Counted from the first letter of the stretch, positions 53,170-61,082 are shown. The stretch: DNA of 64,000 nt from Bryobacteraceae bacterium (GCA_019752335.1 JAIEMJ010000010.1:53789-117788), one strand, 5' to 3'. Numbers and translations: made by a program. The notes: a model not told the origin generated them from the sequence alone.

Positions 53170-54213
53170 TTAGAGATATTCGACCGAGTACTTACCGTTT
53201 TCGTACCCGTTCACCAACAGCAATTGACGAACCTTGCGGCCAGCCGCCAAGTCCGCTTCCTCGTCAATGAACACCACCAGATCCACGGCCTCCGCAATCA
53301 GGGATTGCATCGGCGCAGAGGTAGCTTCCGCAACAAGACTTTCGAGACGCACCAAACCACTGAGAGCGTCATTGGCATGGACTGTCGCCGCGCCCCCAGG
53401 GTGCCCAGTGTTCCAGGCCTTGAGCATTACGTGGGCCTCAGCCCCACGAACTTCTCCCACCACGATTCGGGTCGGCTTTAGGCGCATACAGGCGCGCAGG
53501 CAATCTAACATCGTGAAGTTGCCAACCGCCCTCAAGTCAACGTAGTTCTCGACCGGACATTGCAGCTCGATCGTGTCCTCAATGGAGACCACACGATCGT
53601 TCGGCGCTAGTTTGATCAAAGCTTCGAGGATTGCGTTGACGAGGGTCGTCTTCCCGGAACCCGTGGACCCGACGATGAGAATGTTCTTTTTCTCCGCAAT
53701 GGCGGCGCGGATCACTTCGGCGTGCGACAGGCCGCGGACTGCGTTCTGGAACTCGTTGCGCCACCGGCGTCGGTTCATCGGGTCCTGTGCGTCGCTCAGA
53801 ATTCCGGCTTGCTCGTAGTCCTCAAGCGTGAAGATACGTCGCGGTCGCTGGCGAATCGCAAACGTGGGGCGGCTCACGACAGGCGGCATCAATCCTTCAA
53901 AGCGGCTCCCGTCAATCGGCAACTCGGTTTCGAGGATGGGCCGGTCATGATTGATCACGGTGCCCTTCTGTGCCGCGATCGTACCCATCGCGGTTTGAGC
54001 TTGTGCGGGCGGCATCTCACCGATGCACTGAAATCCCTCGCCTTGCCGCTTCACCCAAAGGCGGGAGTCCGGGTTAAGGACCAAGTCTTCCGTTCGGCCA
54101 TCCGCGAGAGCCCGTAAGACAGTCTCCCCCAGTTCGCGCCGGAGTTTCGCATCGAGCCGGGCGGATTGGCCACGGTCATTGAGCGAAAGAGGGATTGCGG
54201 TCTGAGCAAGCAT
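53170..54213 (-). CDS. trbB: conjugal transfer ATPase TrbB (VirB11)
   Basis: A 347-aa secretion ATPase. The N-terminal domain reads LRRELGETVLRALADGRTEDLVLNPDSRLWVKRQGEGF. The catalytic part has Walker A GSTGSGKTT near residue 183, the Asp box VVSIEDTIELQCP, and MRLKPTRIVVGEVRGAEAHVMLKAWNTGHPGGAATVHAND (Walker B and His box). It heads the trb operon, 25 bp before trbC. A palindromic site lies 24 bp upstream of its start. Confidence 0.95.
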   Translation of the reverse strand: MLAQTAIPLSLNDRGQSARLDAKLRRELGETVLRALADGRTEDLVLNPDSRLWVKRQGEGFQCIGEMPPAQAQTAMGTIAAQKGTVINHDRPILETELPIDGSRFEGLMPPVVSRPTFAIRQRPRRIFTLEDYEQAGILSDAQDPMNRRRWRNEFQNAVRGLSHAEVIRAAIAEKKNILIVGSTGSGKTTLVNAILEALIKLAPNDRVVSIEDTIELQCPVENYVDLRAVGNFTMLDCLRACMRLKPTRIVVGEVRGAEAHVMLKAWNTGHPGGAATVHANDALSGLVRLESLVAEATSAPMQSLIAEAVDLVVFIDEEADLAAGRKVRQLLLVNGYENGKYSVEYL

Positions 54214-54236
54214 TTCAGAACTCCAGGCTTGACTAT

Positions 54237-54268
54237 TTCATAGCCAGCATGTACAAGCTAGCTATGAA
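54237..54268. promoter_or_regulatory. 32-bp palindrome between trbB and primase gene
   Basis: TTCATAGCCAGC and GCTAGCTATGAA form 12-bp arms with one mismatch around an 8-nt centre (ATGTACAA). It lies in the 97-bp divergent region. The 12-mer TACAAGCTAGCT at 54252-54263 recurs at 58213-58224 before traK, so one regulator probably controls both transfer operons. Confidence 0.65.
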
Positions 54269-54310
54269 TATGATTATTCCCGAACTTCCATCGGACGTCA
54301 AGGGGCAAAA

Positions 54311-55183
54311 ATGAAAAGTCGCACCCTGGTTGCCGTCGAGCAACAGATCAACGCGATGGGCTGCGAGGTTTACGAGATCGGCCTATTCAAACCACACGTA
54401 CCCGGCTCGGATTCTAAAGAGCCTGAAATGCTCCCGCGAACTTGGGACGGCGCCACGCTTCTCAAGTCAGTTCCGTGGCTTCGCTACCAGAACTCCCAAG
54501 GCCGGAACATCTACATCCGTCCGAGCGGCGAACACCACCTCAGCATGGTCGATGACTTGACCGCCGACGCCGTTAAACGAATGCGCGCCGAAGGGTTTGG
54601 TCCCACCTTGGTCGTTGAGACTTCACCCGGCAACTTCCAGGCCTGGCTCAACCATGGACAGATTCTTCCTCAACGGATTTCAACAATAGCCGCCCGCACC
54701 CTCGCCACGAATTTCGGAGGAGACAAGGGCGCGGCAGATTGGCGGCACTTTGGACGCCTCGCCGGCTTCACGAATCGGAAAGCCAAGTATCAGTCGCAAG
54801 ACGGAGCCTATCCGTTCGTTCGGATCATTGACGCAAGGTCGGCTCATGTTTATGCGGCCGCCGGGGAGTTCGTCGCAGACGTTCGAGAGGCAGTCGCTTC
54901 GCTTGAGAATCCCACCCGCGCCGCGGCAGGCGCTCGCAGTAACAGGCGGCTACTCTCCATTGATGATTTCCGGTCCAATCCCAGCTACGACGGCGACGGC
55001 AATCGAATCGACTTGGCGTATTCGGTTTATGCGCTAGCGCACGGCGTTAGCGAGGCCGCAATCGCCGAAGCAATCAATTCCAGGGACTTGTCGAAGAAGG
55101 GCGCTCCTAGCCGTCAATCGGCCTACACAACCCGGACCATTACGAAGGCGGCCCAACGTATCCACGGTCCGAACAGTCGATAG
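54311..55183 (+). CDS. RepB-type DNA primase-like protein
   Basis: A 290-aa protein of the RepB-primase family: NIYIRPSGEHHLSMVDDLTADAVKRMRAEGFGPTLVVETSPGNFQAWL near residues 60-115, then FGGDKGAADWRHFGRLAGFTNRK. These blocks form the archaeo-eukaryotic-primase-like core found in mobilisable plasmids and conjugative elements. The C-terminal third (from about 205) is a helical domain that would recognise the template. It faces trbB across the palindrome and is followed by ssb, which suggests priming of the transferred strand in the recipient. Confidence 0.82.
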   Translation: MKSRTLVAVEQQINAMGCEVYEIGLFKPHVPGSDSKEPEMLPRTWDGATLLKSVPWLRYQNSQGRNIYIRPSGEHHLSMVDDLTADAVKRMRAEGFGPTLVVETSPGNFQAWLNHGQILPQRISTIAARTLATNFGGDKGAADWRHFGRLAGFTNRKAKYQSQDGAYPFVRIIDARSAHVYAAAGEFVADVREAVASLENPTRAAAGARSNRRLLSIDDFRSNPSYDGDGNRIDLAYSVYALAHGVSEAAIAEAINSRDLSKKGAPSRQSAYTTRTITKAAQRIHGPNSR

Positions 55184-55229
55184 CAGACCCGGACCCGGAC
55201 TTTCAGAATCACGCCCTGAGTCGATTCGC

Positions 55230-55409
55230 GTGGGAGTATCCGCCCGCCGCTATCTGACCGCCCAAGAGTGTTCGGCGAACTTCCATAGCCTGGAGGAACG
55301 GCGAATCGGTGCGGTTCGTGAAGACGTCGCCGCAATTGTGAACCTAATGACGCTGGAGTCTGCGCGGTGGGATCGAAGAGTTCGCGAGCGCGGGTGGGTC
55401 GAGGCCTGA
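55230..55409 (+). CDS. small 59-aa protein between primase and ssb
   Basis: A GTG at 55230 opens a 59-codon frame: VSARRYLTAQECSANFHSLEE...IGAVREDVAAIVNLMTLESARWDRRVRERGWVEA. It is amphipathic and helical, with no known motif. The frame remains open for 20 codons further upstream, so the start is uncertain. Codon usage looks genuine (GC at third positions). No strong ribosome site is seen. The 280 bp that follow up to ssb contain no other supported gene; they look like a long leader. Confidence 0.45.
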   Translation: MGVSARRYLTAQECSANFHSLEERRIGAVREDVAAIVNLMTLESARWDRRVRERGWVEA

Positions 55410-55689
55410 TAACCAGTGTTCACTGTTCAAAGTCTCCCCTAGCCTTCCGTCCATGATCGGGCACCGCTTCGCTTGACGGCTATCGCCTGGCCGCGCCCGG
55501 CGCTCGGCTACGTTCTGCTTTGTCGGCTCCCCCAGCCGGATTGCGCCCTGCGGGTTCGTTCGCTCTCGCTCTCCGCAATCCGCCCGGTCCCCCCAACAAT
55601 GCACTTCGCCTCACCGCTTCGCTCTTGGGAGCGGCCCCGCTCGCTTTTGGGTGCCCCGATCAAGAGACGGCGGCAGAAGGAGAAAGCAA

Positions 55690-56034
55690 ATGAACAACGT
55701 GATTCTGATTGGTTATCTCGGCAACGACGCCGAAACCCGTAAAACTCGCAACGACTCGACTCTCACCACCCTATCGCTGGCCACGCAGCGCACCTGGAAG
55801 GACCGTGAATCCGGCGAACGGCAGTCGCAAACCACCTGGCACCGCCTCGTCGTCTTTGGCAGCTTGGCTGAATACGCCGGCACTCTCACCAAGGGCGCTC
55901 ATCTCCAGATCACGGGCGAACTCAACACCCGCGAATACACCGCCAAGGACGGCGTCAAGAAGTCCATCACCGAGATCCGGGTCCAGCGCATCAACCGTCT
56001 GGATCGTTCGGCGAAGCAGGAGGTGGCCGCGTAA
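55690..56034 (+). CDS. ssb: single-stranded DNA-binding protein
   Basis: A 114-aa OB-fold protein: NNVILIGYLGNDAETRKT, STLTTLSLATQRTWKDRESGERQSQTTWHRLVVFGSLAEYAGTLTKGAHLQITGELNTREYTAKDGVKKSITEIRVQRI. It is short and lacks the acidic C-terminal tip (DDDIPF) with which chromosomal SSB recruits partners. It ends AKQEVAA. AAGGAGAAAG precedes the ATG at 55690. Typical of an element-borne ssb that protects the entering strand. Confidence 0.92.
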   Translation: MNNVILIGYLGNDAETRKTRNDSTLTTLSLATQRTWKDRESGERQSQTTWHRLVVFGSLAEYAGTLTKGAHLQITGELNTREYTAKDGVKKSITEIRVQRINRLDRSAKQEVAA

Positions 56035-56050
56035 GCGGCCAATCCGGCGT

Positions 56051-56491
56051 ATGAACAACCGAGACCAAATCATCCTCGATCACCTTCCCCAAGTGGAATT
56101 GCTTGCCCGGAAACTTCATCGGCGTTGCCCGCAGGTCGAACTCGACGATCTCATTTCAGCCGGCACCGTCGGCTTAATCCAGGCCGTGGATCGCTTTGAT
56201 CCATCCAGAAATCTTAAGCTGAAGACTCTCGCTGAGCACCGCATCAACGGAGCTCTACTCGATTACCTCCGCAAGGTGGACCCGCTCCCACGCACCGTCC
56301 GTCACTTTCAAAAGCGTCGTGACGCAATCTTGGCTGGCTACGCCGAAGCGGATCGTCCGGCTCAAAGTCAGATCGCGGAGATGCTCGGCCTTACGGAGCG
56401 GAAATTTGTACAGCTGAGCCGCGCTGTAACCGCGTCGGAAGTCATCCGAATCGACGACATGCCGGACTACATACGCCGGAGAGTCGCCTGA
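56051..56491 (+). CDS. short sigma-70-like protein (regions 2 and 3 only)
   Basis: A 146-aa protein. Region 2 is clear: LPQVELLARKLHRRCPQVELDDLISAGTVGLIQAVDRFDPSRNLKLKTLAEHRINGALLDYLRKVDPLPRTVR, like FliA/WhiG. A region-3-like helical part follows (AILAGYAEADRPAQSQIAEMLGLTERKFVQLSRAV). The protein then stops after 25 residues, so region 4, which reads the -35 box, is missing. There is no frameshifted remainder in the following 50 bp. It starts 17 bp after ssb. Either a truncated sigma or a specialised regulator of the element. Confidence 0.8.
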   Translation: MNNRDQIILDHLPQVELLARKLHRRCPQVELDDLISAGTVGLIQAVDRFDPSRNLKLKTLAEHRINGALLDYLRKVDPLPRTVRHFQKRRDAILAGYAEADRPAQSQIAEMLGLTERKFVQLSRAVTASEVIRIDDMPDYIRRRVA

Positions 56492-56536
56492 GGCTCTTCT
56501 CTGAGGCGGGGCACTCGCTCCGCCTCACTATCGAGG

Positions 56537-56692
56537 TTATCGGTGAATCGCCATGGCAATGGCAAGTACCGAAACCAATCCGAAGACGACCAGCCCGGCT
56601 GCCCACACCGCGCCATAGAATAGCAACGCGGCCCAGCGAGTGAATGGCTCGCTCGTGCCCAAAGAAACCCAGATCCAGTCTTGAAATTTCAT
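56537..56692 (-). CDS. small membrane protein after traM
   Basis: A 51-aa product: MKFQDWIWVSLGTSEPFTRW followed by hydrophobic ALLFYGAVWAAGLVVFGLVS and VLAIAMAIHR. The ATG overlaps the traM stop (ATGA), a strong sign of translational coupling. One or two membrane helices. No match is known to me; by position it equals a small IncP tra gene after traM. Confidence 0.6.
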   Translation of the reverse strand: MKFQDWIWVSLGTSEPFTRWAALLFYGAVWAAGLVVFGLVSVLAIAMAIHR

Positions 56693-57015
56693 AACAACCT
56701 CTCAACAATTAGTCCAAGAGCGAAGGAACCCAGGGCGACCACAGCAACCTTTAGCCACTGCTCTTTTGTACTTGAAGAACCGCCTTTGCCATTCCGAGCA
56801 ATTTCCCGAGCCAAGGCCGTGCCGACGCCCTTCTGAAGCCTCTCACCGGCTGCCTCGAATTCACTCGCTGCCTTACGTATCTCATCGGCTACTTCGTGAA
56901 CAGCGTCCTCAAGCATCAGCCGGTTCAGCGTCACGATCACCATGGCGGGATCGGCGGCATCCAGCTTGACGCCGTGCTTCGCAATGGCCTCCGCCATCAG
57001 TCGATTGATATCCAT
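56689..57015 (-). CDS. traM: conjugal transfer protein TraM (IncP-like)
   Basis: A 108-aa protein. A helical cytosolic part (DPAMVIVTLNRLMLEDAVHEVADEIRKAASEFEAAGERLQKGVGTALAREIA) is followed by a C-terminal membrane helix (WLKVAVVALGSFALGLIVERLL). This matches the IncP TraM layout, and the gene lies in traK-traL-traM order. TraM increases transfer efficiency by an unresolved mechanism. The start is 5 bp after the traL stop. Confidence 0.82.
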   Translation of the reverse strand: MDINRLMAEAIAKHGVKLDAADPAMVIVTLNRLMLEDAVHEVADEIRKAASEFEAAGERLQKGVGTALAREIARNGKGGSSSTKEQWLKVAVVALGSFALGLIVERLL

Positions 57016-57020
57016 AACGT

Positions 57021-57779
57021 TTACTGGAATGAGAGCCCATCCAATTGGTCAAATAATTCTCGTTGGATGACTTTGAGCCGCTGCCGCATCATGATGGGGA
57101 AGCCTGCCGACTCGATCCCCTCCTGAAGGGTCAGCTTGCGGGTGATCACATCCTCAACGTCACGCCCAAAGGTGTCTTGATTCCGGCGAGGTATCACGAT
57201 TGAGCCAAGTACCCGGCTTGCGTTCTCCTGATATACCGGCATCTCATGCAGTTGGCGCCCCTCCCGCTCGATGCGTCCGAAGTACTCGTTGATCCATAAG
57301 ACGATATTCTGATCCTCCGACGTCTGGGCGAGCCGGGCAAACCCGCTCAGGGTATCCGCAAGGGCCTGTCCGCCGGTGATCACACAATGCACGTAGAGTT
57401 TCCGTCCCGAGTCTTTGAGCAAGCCCATCGCGTTGTTTTCAAGCATGTAGTTCCAGAGAGGGATGAACGTCGATGCGCCGTTATCCACGATGAAGGTCCC
57501 GGACTGCGTCAGCAGATTCTCCATCAGTCCGTCGAAGGCCCGCTGATCGATGGAACCATCCCGAAGCAATTCCAGCCGTTCCACCTCCAACTCGCGATAT
57601 TGAGAGAAGGTCTGATTCACTGGGTCCGTGTCGATGCAACGAACCGGAACATTCCTCCGGTGGCGGAAGTATTGGGCAAGGAGCGACGCAACCAAGCTCT
57701 TGCCGACTCCTCCCTTGCCCTGAAGTGAGAAGTGAATCTCGCCTTCCAGTTCAGTCCCATTCGCCTTCGTTGAAGCCAT
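57021..57779 (-). CDS. traL: TraL-like P-loop (ParA/MinD-type) ATPase
   Basis: A 252-aa ATPase. The deviant Walker A QGKGGVGKS lies at residues 20-28, with VRCIDTDPVNQTFSQY following. GTFIVDNGASTFIPLWNYMLEN acts as the Walker B strand. VIPRRNQDTFGRDVEDVITRKLTLQEG closes the domain. IncP TraL is a ParA-like protein beside TraK and TraM; it may position the element or relaxosome. GGAGACGAAAG supports the ATG at 57779. An ATG at 57794 overlapping the traK stop is an alternative. Confidence 0.88.
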   Translation of the reverse strand: MASTKANGTELEGEIHFSLQGKGGVGKSLVASLLAQYFRHRRNVPVRCIDTDPVNQTFSQYRELEVERLELLRDGSIDQRAFDGLMENLLTQSGTFIVDNGASTFIPLWNYMLENNAMGLLKDSGRKLYVHCVITGGQALADTLSGFARLAQTSEDQNIVLWINEYFGRIEREGRQLHEMPVYQENASRVLGSIVIPRRNQDTFGRDVEDVITRKLTLQEGIESAGFPIMMRQRLKVIQRELFDQLDGLSFQ

Positions 57780-57790
57780 CTTTCGTCTCC

Positions 57791-58168
57791 TCATTTCTTT
57801 CCGAACAGCTCTTCGTCCGACATCGTCCCGTTGTATTCAAACCCAGGGCGGCTTTTGACAATCCGGTGTAGGTTGGCCAGCGGATCGTTTCCTTCTGATT
57901 TCGGAGTTCTGGTTTCCCCGACCTTTGGCGGCGCGGATCTCTCATTCGCCGGGCCGGACTTTCGTAAACTCGCAATGGCCCAGCACAGCGTCGAATACGG
58001 AATCGACAGCCCATCCGCGTTCAGCCGAGCTTGAACCGCCCTAACCGTGTGTCCCGCATCCAAGCAGGCACGGATCGACGGCCATAGAAATCGAATCACT
58101 CCGATCCGCCGGGCTGGTACTTCGGAAGCAAGATCGGTCAGTTGTGGCAACTCAACGGGCTTTGGCAT
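57791..58168 (-). CDS. traK: TraK-like oriT-binding protein
   Basis: A 125-aa protein with a helix-turn-helix-like block: GVIRFLWPSIRACLDAGHTVRAVQARLNADGLSIPYSTLCWAIASLRK, similar in layout to IncP TraK, which wraps oriT DNA. The rest is polar and flexible. The start is at ATG 58168; a GTG 9 nt upstream is possible. The promoter lies at 58209-58238. The gene is divergent from traJ across the presumed oriT, exactly as in RP4. Confidence 0.8.
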   Translation of the reverse strand: MPKPVELPQLTDLASEVPARRIGVIRFLWPSIRACLDAGHTVRAVQARLNADGLSIPYSTLCWAIASLRKSGPANERSAPPKVGETRTPKSEGNDPLANLHRIVKSRPGFEYNGTMSDEELFGKK

Positions 58169-58208
58169 CGAAATCACGTCTGTCTAAAGAAGTACAACAA
58201 GTTCTAGC

Positions 58209-58238
58209 AAAATACAAGCTAGCTTGTACAAGTTCCAA
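58209..58238 (-). promoter_or_regulatory. traK promoter with embedded 16-bp palindrome
   Basis: On the minus strand TTGGAA (58238-58233) and TATTTT (58214-58209) are 18 bp apart. The perfect palindrome TACAAGCTAGCTTGTA (58213-58228) lies between them and touches the -10. It shares TACAAGCTAGCT with the trbB upstream palindrome, so repression by a common factor is likely. Confidence 0.65.
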
Positions 58239-58278
58239 CAGATTCTAAGCAGTTCTAATGCATTCCAAGGTTTTCTAG
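58233..58278. repeat. five TTCYAR repeats phased at 10 bp, oriT region
   Basis: TTCCAA, TTCTAA, TTCTAA, TTCCAA and TTCTAG start at 58233, 58243, 58253, 58263 and 58273, exactly 10 bp apart. A further TTCTAG starts at 58202. Helical phasing would place all on one DNA face and favours curvature or cooperative binding. The position between traK and traJ marks this interval (about 58169-58435) as the probable origin of transfer; TraK is the likely binder. Confidence 0.7.
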
Positions 58279-58363
58279 CCCCGTTCGCCACAATAGAAGG
58301 AAATGGGGCAATGAAGGTGGTAGTGGAACATAAAGGGGACTGCGGATGGGGTAGCGATTTTGC

Positions 58364-58392
58364 TTGCTTAACTGCTTTCTTGGCAATATAAT
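58364..58392 (+). promoter_or_regulatory. promoter of traJ-relaxase operon
   Basis: TTGCTT (58364-58369) and TATAAT (58387-58392) are 17 bp apart. A small inverted repeat TAGCT/AGCTA follows at 58392-58411 over the start site. GGAGGT lies 8 nt before the traJ ATG at 58436. Confidence 0.75.
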
Positions 58393-58435
58393 AGCTATAC
58401 TGTCCAAGCTACAGCGCGCTACGGAGGTCATCCGC

Positions 58436-58858
58436 ATGTCAAAGAGCCGAAACTTTAGCATCCTTTTTGATCCAGCCCAGCTTGCCAGCGTGAAGAAGGC
58501 GGCACACGCCAAGGGCTTTGAATCTGTCGCGGCATACTTGCGTACCTTGCTTGAGCAGGACGCGGGACGAACGCAGCAGCAAGAGAGTTTGGAGACGGCC
58601 GTCGCGGCGAGTCTCGACCGAATGTCCAAAGAGGTCCGCCGGCTCCACAACTCCAACCAAGCCCTATTCGCGCTAACCGACAGCCTAGTCCGCCTATTCC
58701 TTACCTGCACGCCCGAGCCCCCGCCTGAGGCGCTCGATGCCACCAAGCGCCGCGCAAAGCTTCGGTATGACCGATTCATGCTTTCGGTCGCGCAGAACAT
58801 GACGGGAGATTCTAAGGTGGCCTTGATCGATGTACTGATGGGAGCTTCGGATGCCTGA
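58436..58858 (+). CDS. traJ: TraJ/MobC-like relaxosome accessory protein
   Basis: A 140-aa protein. The N-terminus RNFSILFDPAQLASVKKAAHAKGFESVAAYLRTLLEQDA is a ribbon-helix-helix of the TraJ/MobC type. A helical region follows. By family it binds an inverted repeat next to nic and recruits the relaxase. The ATG at 58436 is set by GGAGGT and lies downstream of the promoter. The stop overlaps the relaxase start by 8 nt. Confidence 0.82.
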   Translation: MSKSRNFSILFDPAQLASVKKAAHAKGFESVAAYLRTLLEQDAGRTQQQESLETAVAASLDRMSKEVRRLHNSNQALFALTDSLVRLFLTCTPEPPPEALDATKRRAKLRYDRFMLSVAQNMTGDSKVALIDVLMGASDA

Positions 58859-59834
58859 AGAACCAGCAATCAAGCTCCGCCCGCGCAAGCCGAGATTCGT
58901 CCGAGACGAGAGCAAGTCTTGGTCCAGCGCCTTCAAAGGCCTGATGCGGATCGCCCGCATGACGAGCAGCCGGAAGTCCGCATCCGGCGCGAACACTGCG
59001 GCTCGCCCCCGCAAGGCGCATAAGCAGCGCTGTGCGATCCGAGTCACCTACTCCCCGAACCAGGTACGCGGCCAGTGGGCCGCCCATGGCCGGTACATCG
59101 CTCGTGAGAGCGCGAATAGCGAAGGCGTTGGATTCACCGCCGAGGAGGAGAACGTTGCCATTGCGGCAGAACTTGGGGATTGGCAGAAAGCCGGTGATCC
59201 GAGGATGTTCAAGATGATCGTCTCTCCAGAATTTGGGGAGAGACTGGATCTCAAGCGGCATAGTCGCGACCTGATGACGCGGCTTGGAAGAGAGCTGAAC
59301 GTCGAATTGGAATGGGTAGCGGTAGCTCACTTCAACACCGGCCATCCCCATGTCCACGTCGCTTTGCGCGGTGTAACCGCCGCCGGCAATCTCCGCATTC
59401 CTCGGGATGTGATCAAACATTCAATTCGAAATCACGCGGAGGACCTTTGCACGGAGCAGCTTGGCTTCCGCACCATCGGCGACGCCATCGAATCCGGACG
59501 CAGGGAAATCAATGCCCTAAATGTGACGGGACTCGACCGCGAGCTGGCTCGCAAGATGAGCCCAACTTCGGCGGAATGGGGATCAATTCAGGCGCCTGAG
59601 CCCAGTGGGTCAGAATTGCAGCGCATAAAGGCTTCTCAGCTTCAGGCTCGACTTGGTGTTCTCGGCAAACTGGAACTCGCTCGGCCCAACACTGGGGGGC
59701 ATTGGAATCTCCGCACTGACTTCCATCAAAAGCTCCGCGCCCTCCAGACCGCGAACGATCGCCAGCGGAGTCGGGCGATCAAGGTGACACCAACCTTAGA
59801 CTGGAAGACCGCGGAACAGAGTCGGACCAGGTAG
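58851..59834 (+). CDS. traI: MOBP-type relaxase (TraI/VirD2-like), short
   Basis: A 327-aa nicking enzyme. A 60-residue basic N-terminal extension precedes the relaxase fold. Tyr82 in HGRYIARES is the candidate nicking residue. FKMIVSPEFGERLDL is the central motif, and the metal motif AHFNTGHPHVHVALRG carries His160, His165, His167 and His169. The fold ends near residue 215, with about 110 further residues. There is no helicase or primase part, far shorter than RP4 TraI. No coupling-protein gene follows. Confidence 0.88.
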   Translation: MPEEPAIKLRPRKPRFVRDESKSWSSAFKGLMRIARMTSSRKSASGANTAARPRKAHKQRCAIRVTYSPNQVRGQWAAHGRYIARESANSEGVGFTAEEENVAIAAELGDWQKAGDPRMFKMIVSPEFGERLDLKRHSRDLMTRLGRELNVELEWVAVAHFNTGHPHVHVALRGVTAAGNLRIPRDVIKHSIRNHAEDLCTEQLGFRTIGDAIESGRREINALNVTGLDRELARKMSPTSAEWGSIQAPEPSGSELQRIKASQLQARLGVLGKLELARPNTGGHWNLRTDFHQKLRALQTANDRQRSRAIKVTPTLDWKTAEQSRTR

Positions 59835-60034
59835 CTTTGGGACTCGCCGCAGGCAATCAACTCTTCGCCGGTACCCCGATCTCCGGATAGCCGACCATCC
59901 GGGAGTAAAGATGTCCCGTTTCTAAGCAGGTTTGCTGCCTCGGTTCGAATCCATGACGGGGAGCGATCACGCGGTCAAGTCGATCTTACCGGCGGCTTGT
60001 CGGCCAGTCCGGCTTTCGGACCGCGCTCTTTCGA

Positions 60035-61054
60035 TCAGGCGAAGTCTTCGAGCACGACCTTGCCGATGGTCGATCCGCTCTCGATTTGAGCGTGCGCCTT
60101 CTTCAGGTTCTCCGCATTGATCGCGCCGAGCCTCTGGGTTGCCGTCGAGCGGACGCGCCCGTCGTCAACCGCGATGGCGACCTCGTTGAGGATTTTCCCC
60201 TGCTCTTCCATATCAGGCGTCCCGAAGAAGGAGCGCGTAAACATCAGTTCGTGGTGGATCGAGACCGCCTTGCGCTTGAATTTCATGATGTCTAAGCCCG
60301 AAGGATCGTCGATAAAGCAGAAGCGACCCTGCGGCGCGATCAGTTCGGCGATGTCGTCAACATGCTTCGCAGTCTGAGTCGTCGAGAACACGAAGGCGGG
60401 AGCGCCGATCCTAAGTGCGGCGATCTCACCTGCAAGCGGCTTTGAATGATCGACGACATGATGTGCGCCGAGCGACTTCACGAATTCCTGGGTCTCAGGA
60501 CGCGAAGCCGTCGCGATGACCGTCAGGTCGGTGAACTGACGGGCGATCTGGACGGCAATGGAACCGACTCCACCGGCTCCGCCGATGATCAAAATGGCGC
60601 GAGCGGCACCGGGTACGCTCTGCTTTACGTCGAGACGGTCGAAAAAAGCTTCCCATGCCGTTAGCGCCGTCAGGGGAAGTGCAGCGGCGTCGGCCCATCC
60701 CAGCCTTGAAGGCTTCTTGCCAACGATACGCTCATCGACAAGATGGAATTCGGCATTCGCGCCTGGCCGGGTAATTGAACCTGCATACCAGACTTCATCG
60801 CCGGGCTTGAAGCTCGTGACCTCCGACCCGACTGCGCTGACGACCCCCGCGGCATCCCAGCCGATGACTTTCCATTCGGCGCCATCAGAGGGCGGCGTGC
60901 TGCTGCGGACCTTGTAGTCAACCGGGTTGACCGAGACCGCCTTTACTTCGACAAGAATGTCGCGGCCTTCTGGTGTTGGCTTCGGCAGCTCGATGTCGAT
61001 CAGCGATTCTGGGGCCGAGATCGGCGATGGGGTCTTGTATCCGACGGCTTTCAT
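60035..61054 (-). CDS. zinc-free MDR oxidoreductase, quinone-reductase type
   Basis: A 339-aa medium-chain dehydrogenase/reductase. The GroES-like N-terminus reads VSVNPVDYKVR...VIGWDAAGVVSAVGSEVTSFKPGDEVWYAG. The cofactor motif ILIIGGAGGVGSIAVQIARQ fits NADPH use. The catalytic-zinc Cys/His and the structural-zinc Cys cluster are absent. Layout matches the zinc-binding-dehydrogenase-like quinone oxidoreductases (ZDH type). It begins a minus-strand group with a GlcG fragment and another MDR gene upstream. Likely detoxifies quinones or enals. Confidence 0.9.
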   Translation of the reverse strand: MKAVGYKTPSPISAPESLIDIELPKPTPEGRDILVEVKAVSVNPVDYKVRSSTPPSDGAEWKVIGWDAAGVVSAVGSEVTSFKPGDEVWYAGSITRPGANAEFHLVDERIVGKKPSRLGWADAAALPLTALTAWEAFFDRLDVKQSVPGAARAILIIGGAGGVGSIAVQIARQFTDLTVIATASRPETQEFVKSLGAHHVVDHSKPLAGEIAALRIGAPAFVFSTTQTAKHVDDIAELIAPQGRFCFIDDPSGLDIMKFKRKAVSIHHELMFTRSFFGTPDMEEQGKILNEVAIAVDDGRVRSTATQRLGAINAENLKKAHAQIESGSTIGKVVLEDFA

Positions 61055-61082
61055 GGATGTCTCCTGTTCTGGTTTTCAGATG

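Noticed and set aside
59870..59960. tRNA-like segment (GGTTCGAATCC, partial acceptor pairing) after the relaxase gene
   Set aside because: The T-loop sequence is present, but the T-stem mismatches, the D-loop lacks its conserved GG, and no proper anticodon arm forms. At most a degenerate attachment-site remnant.
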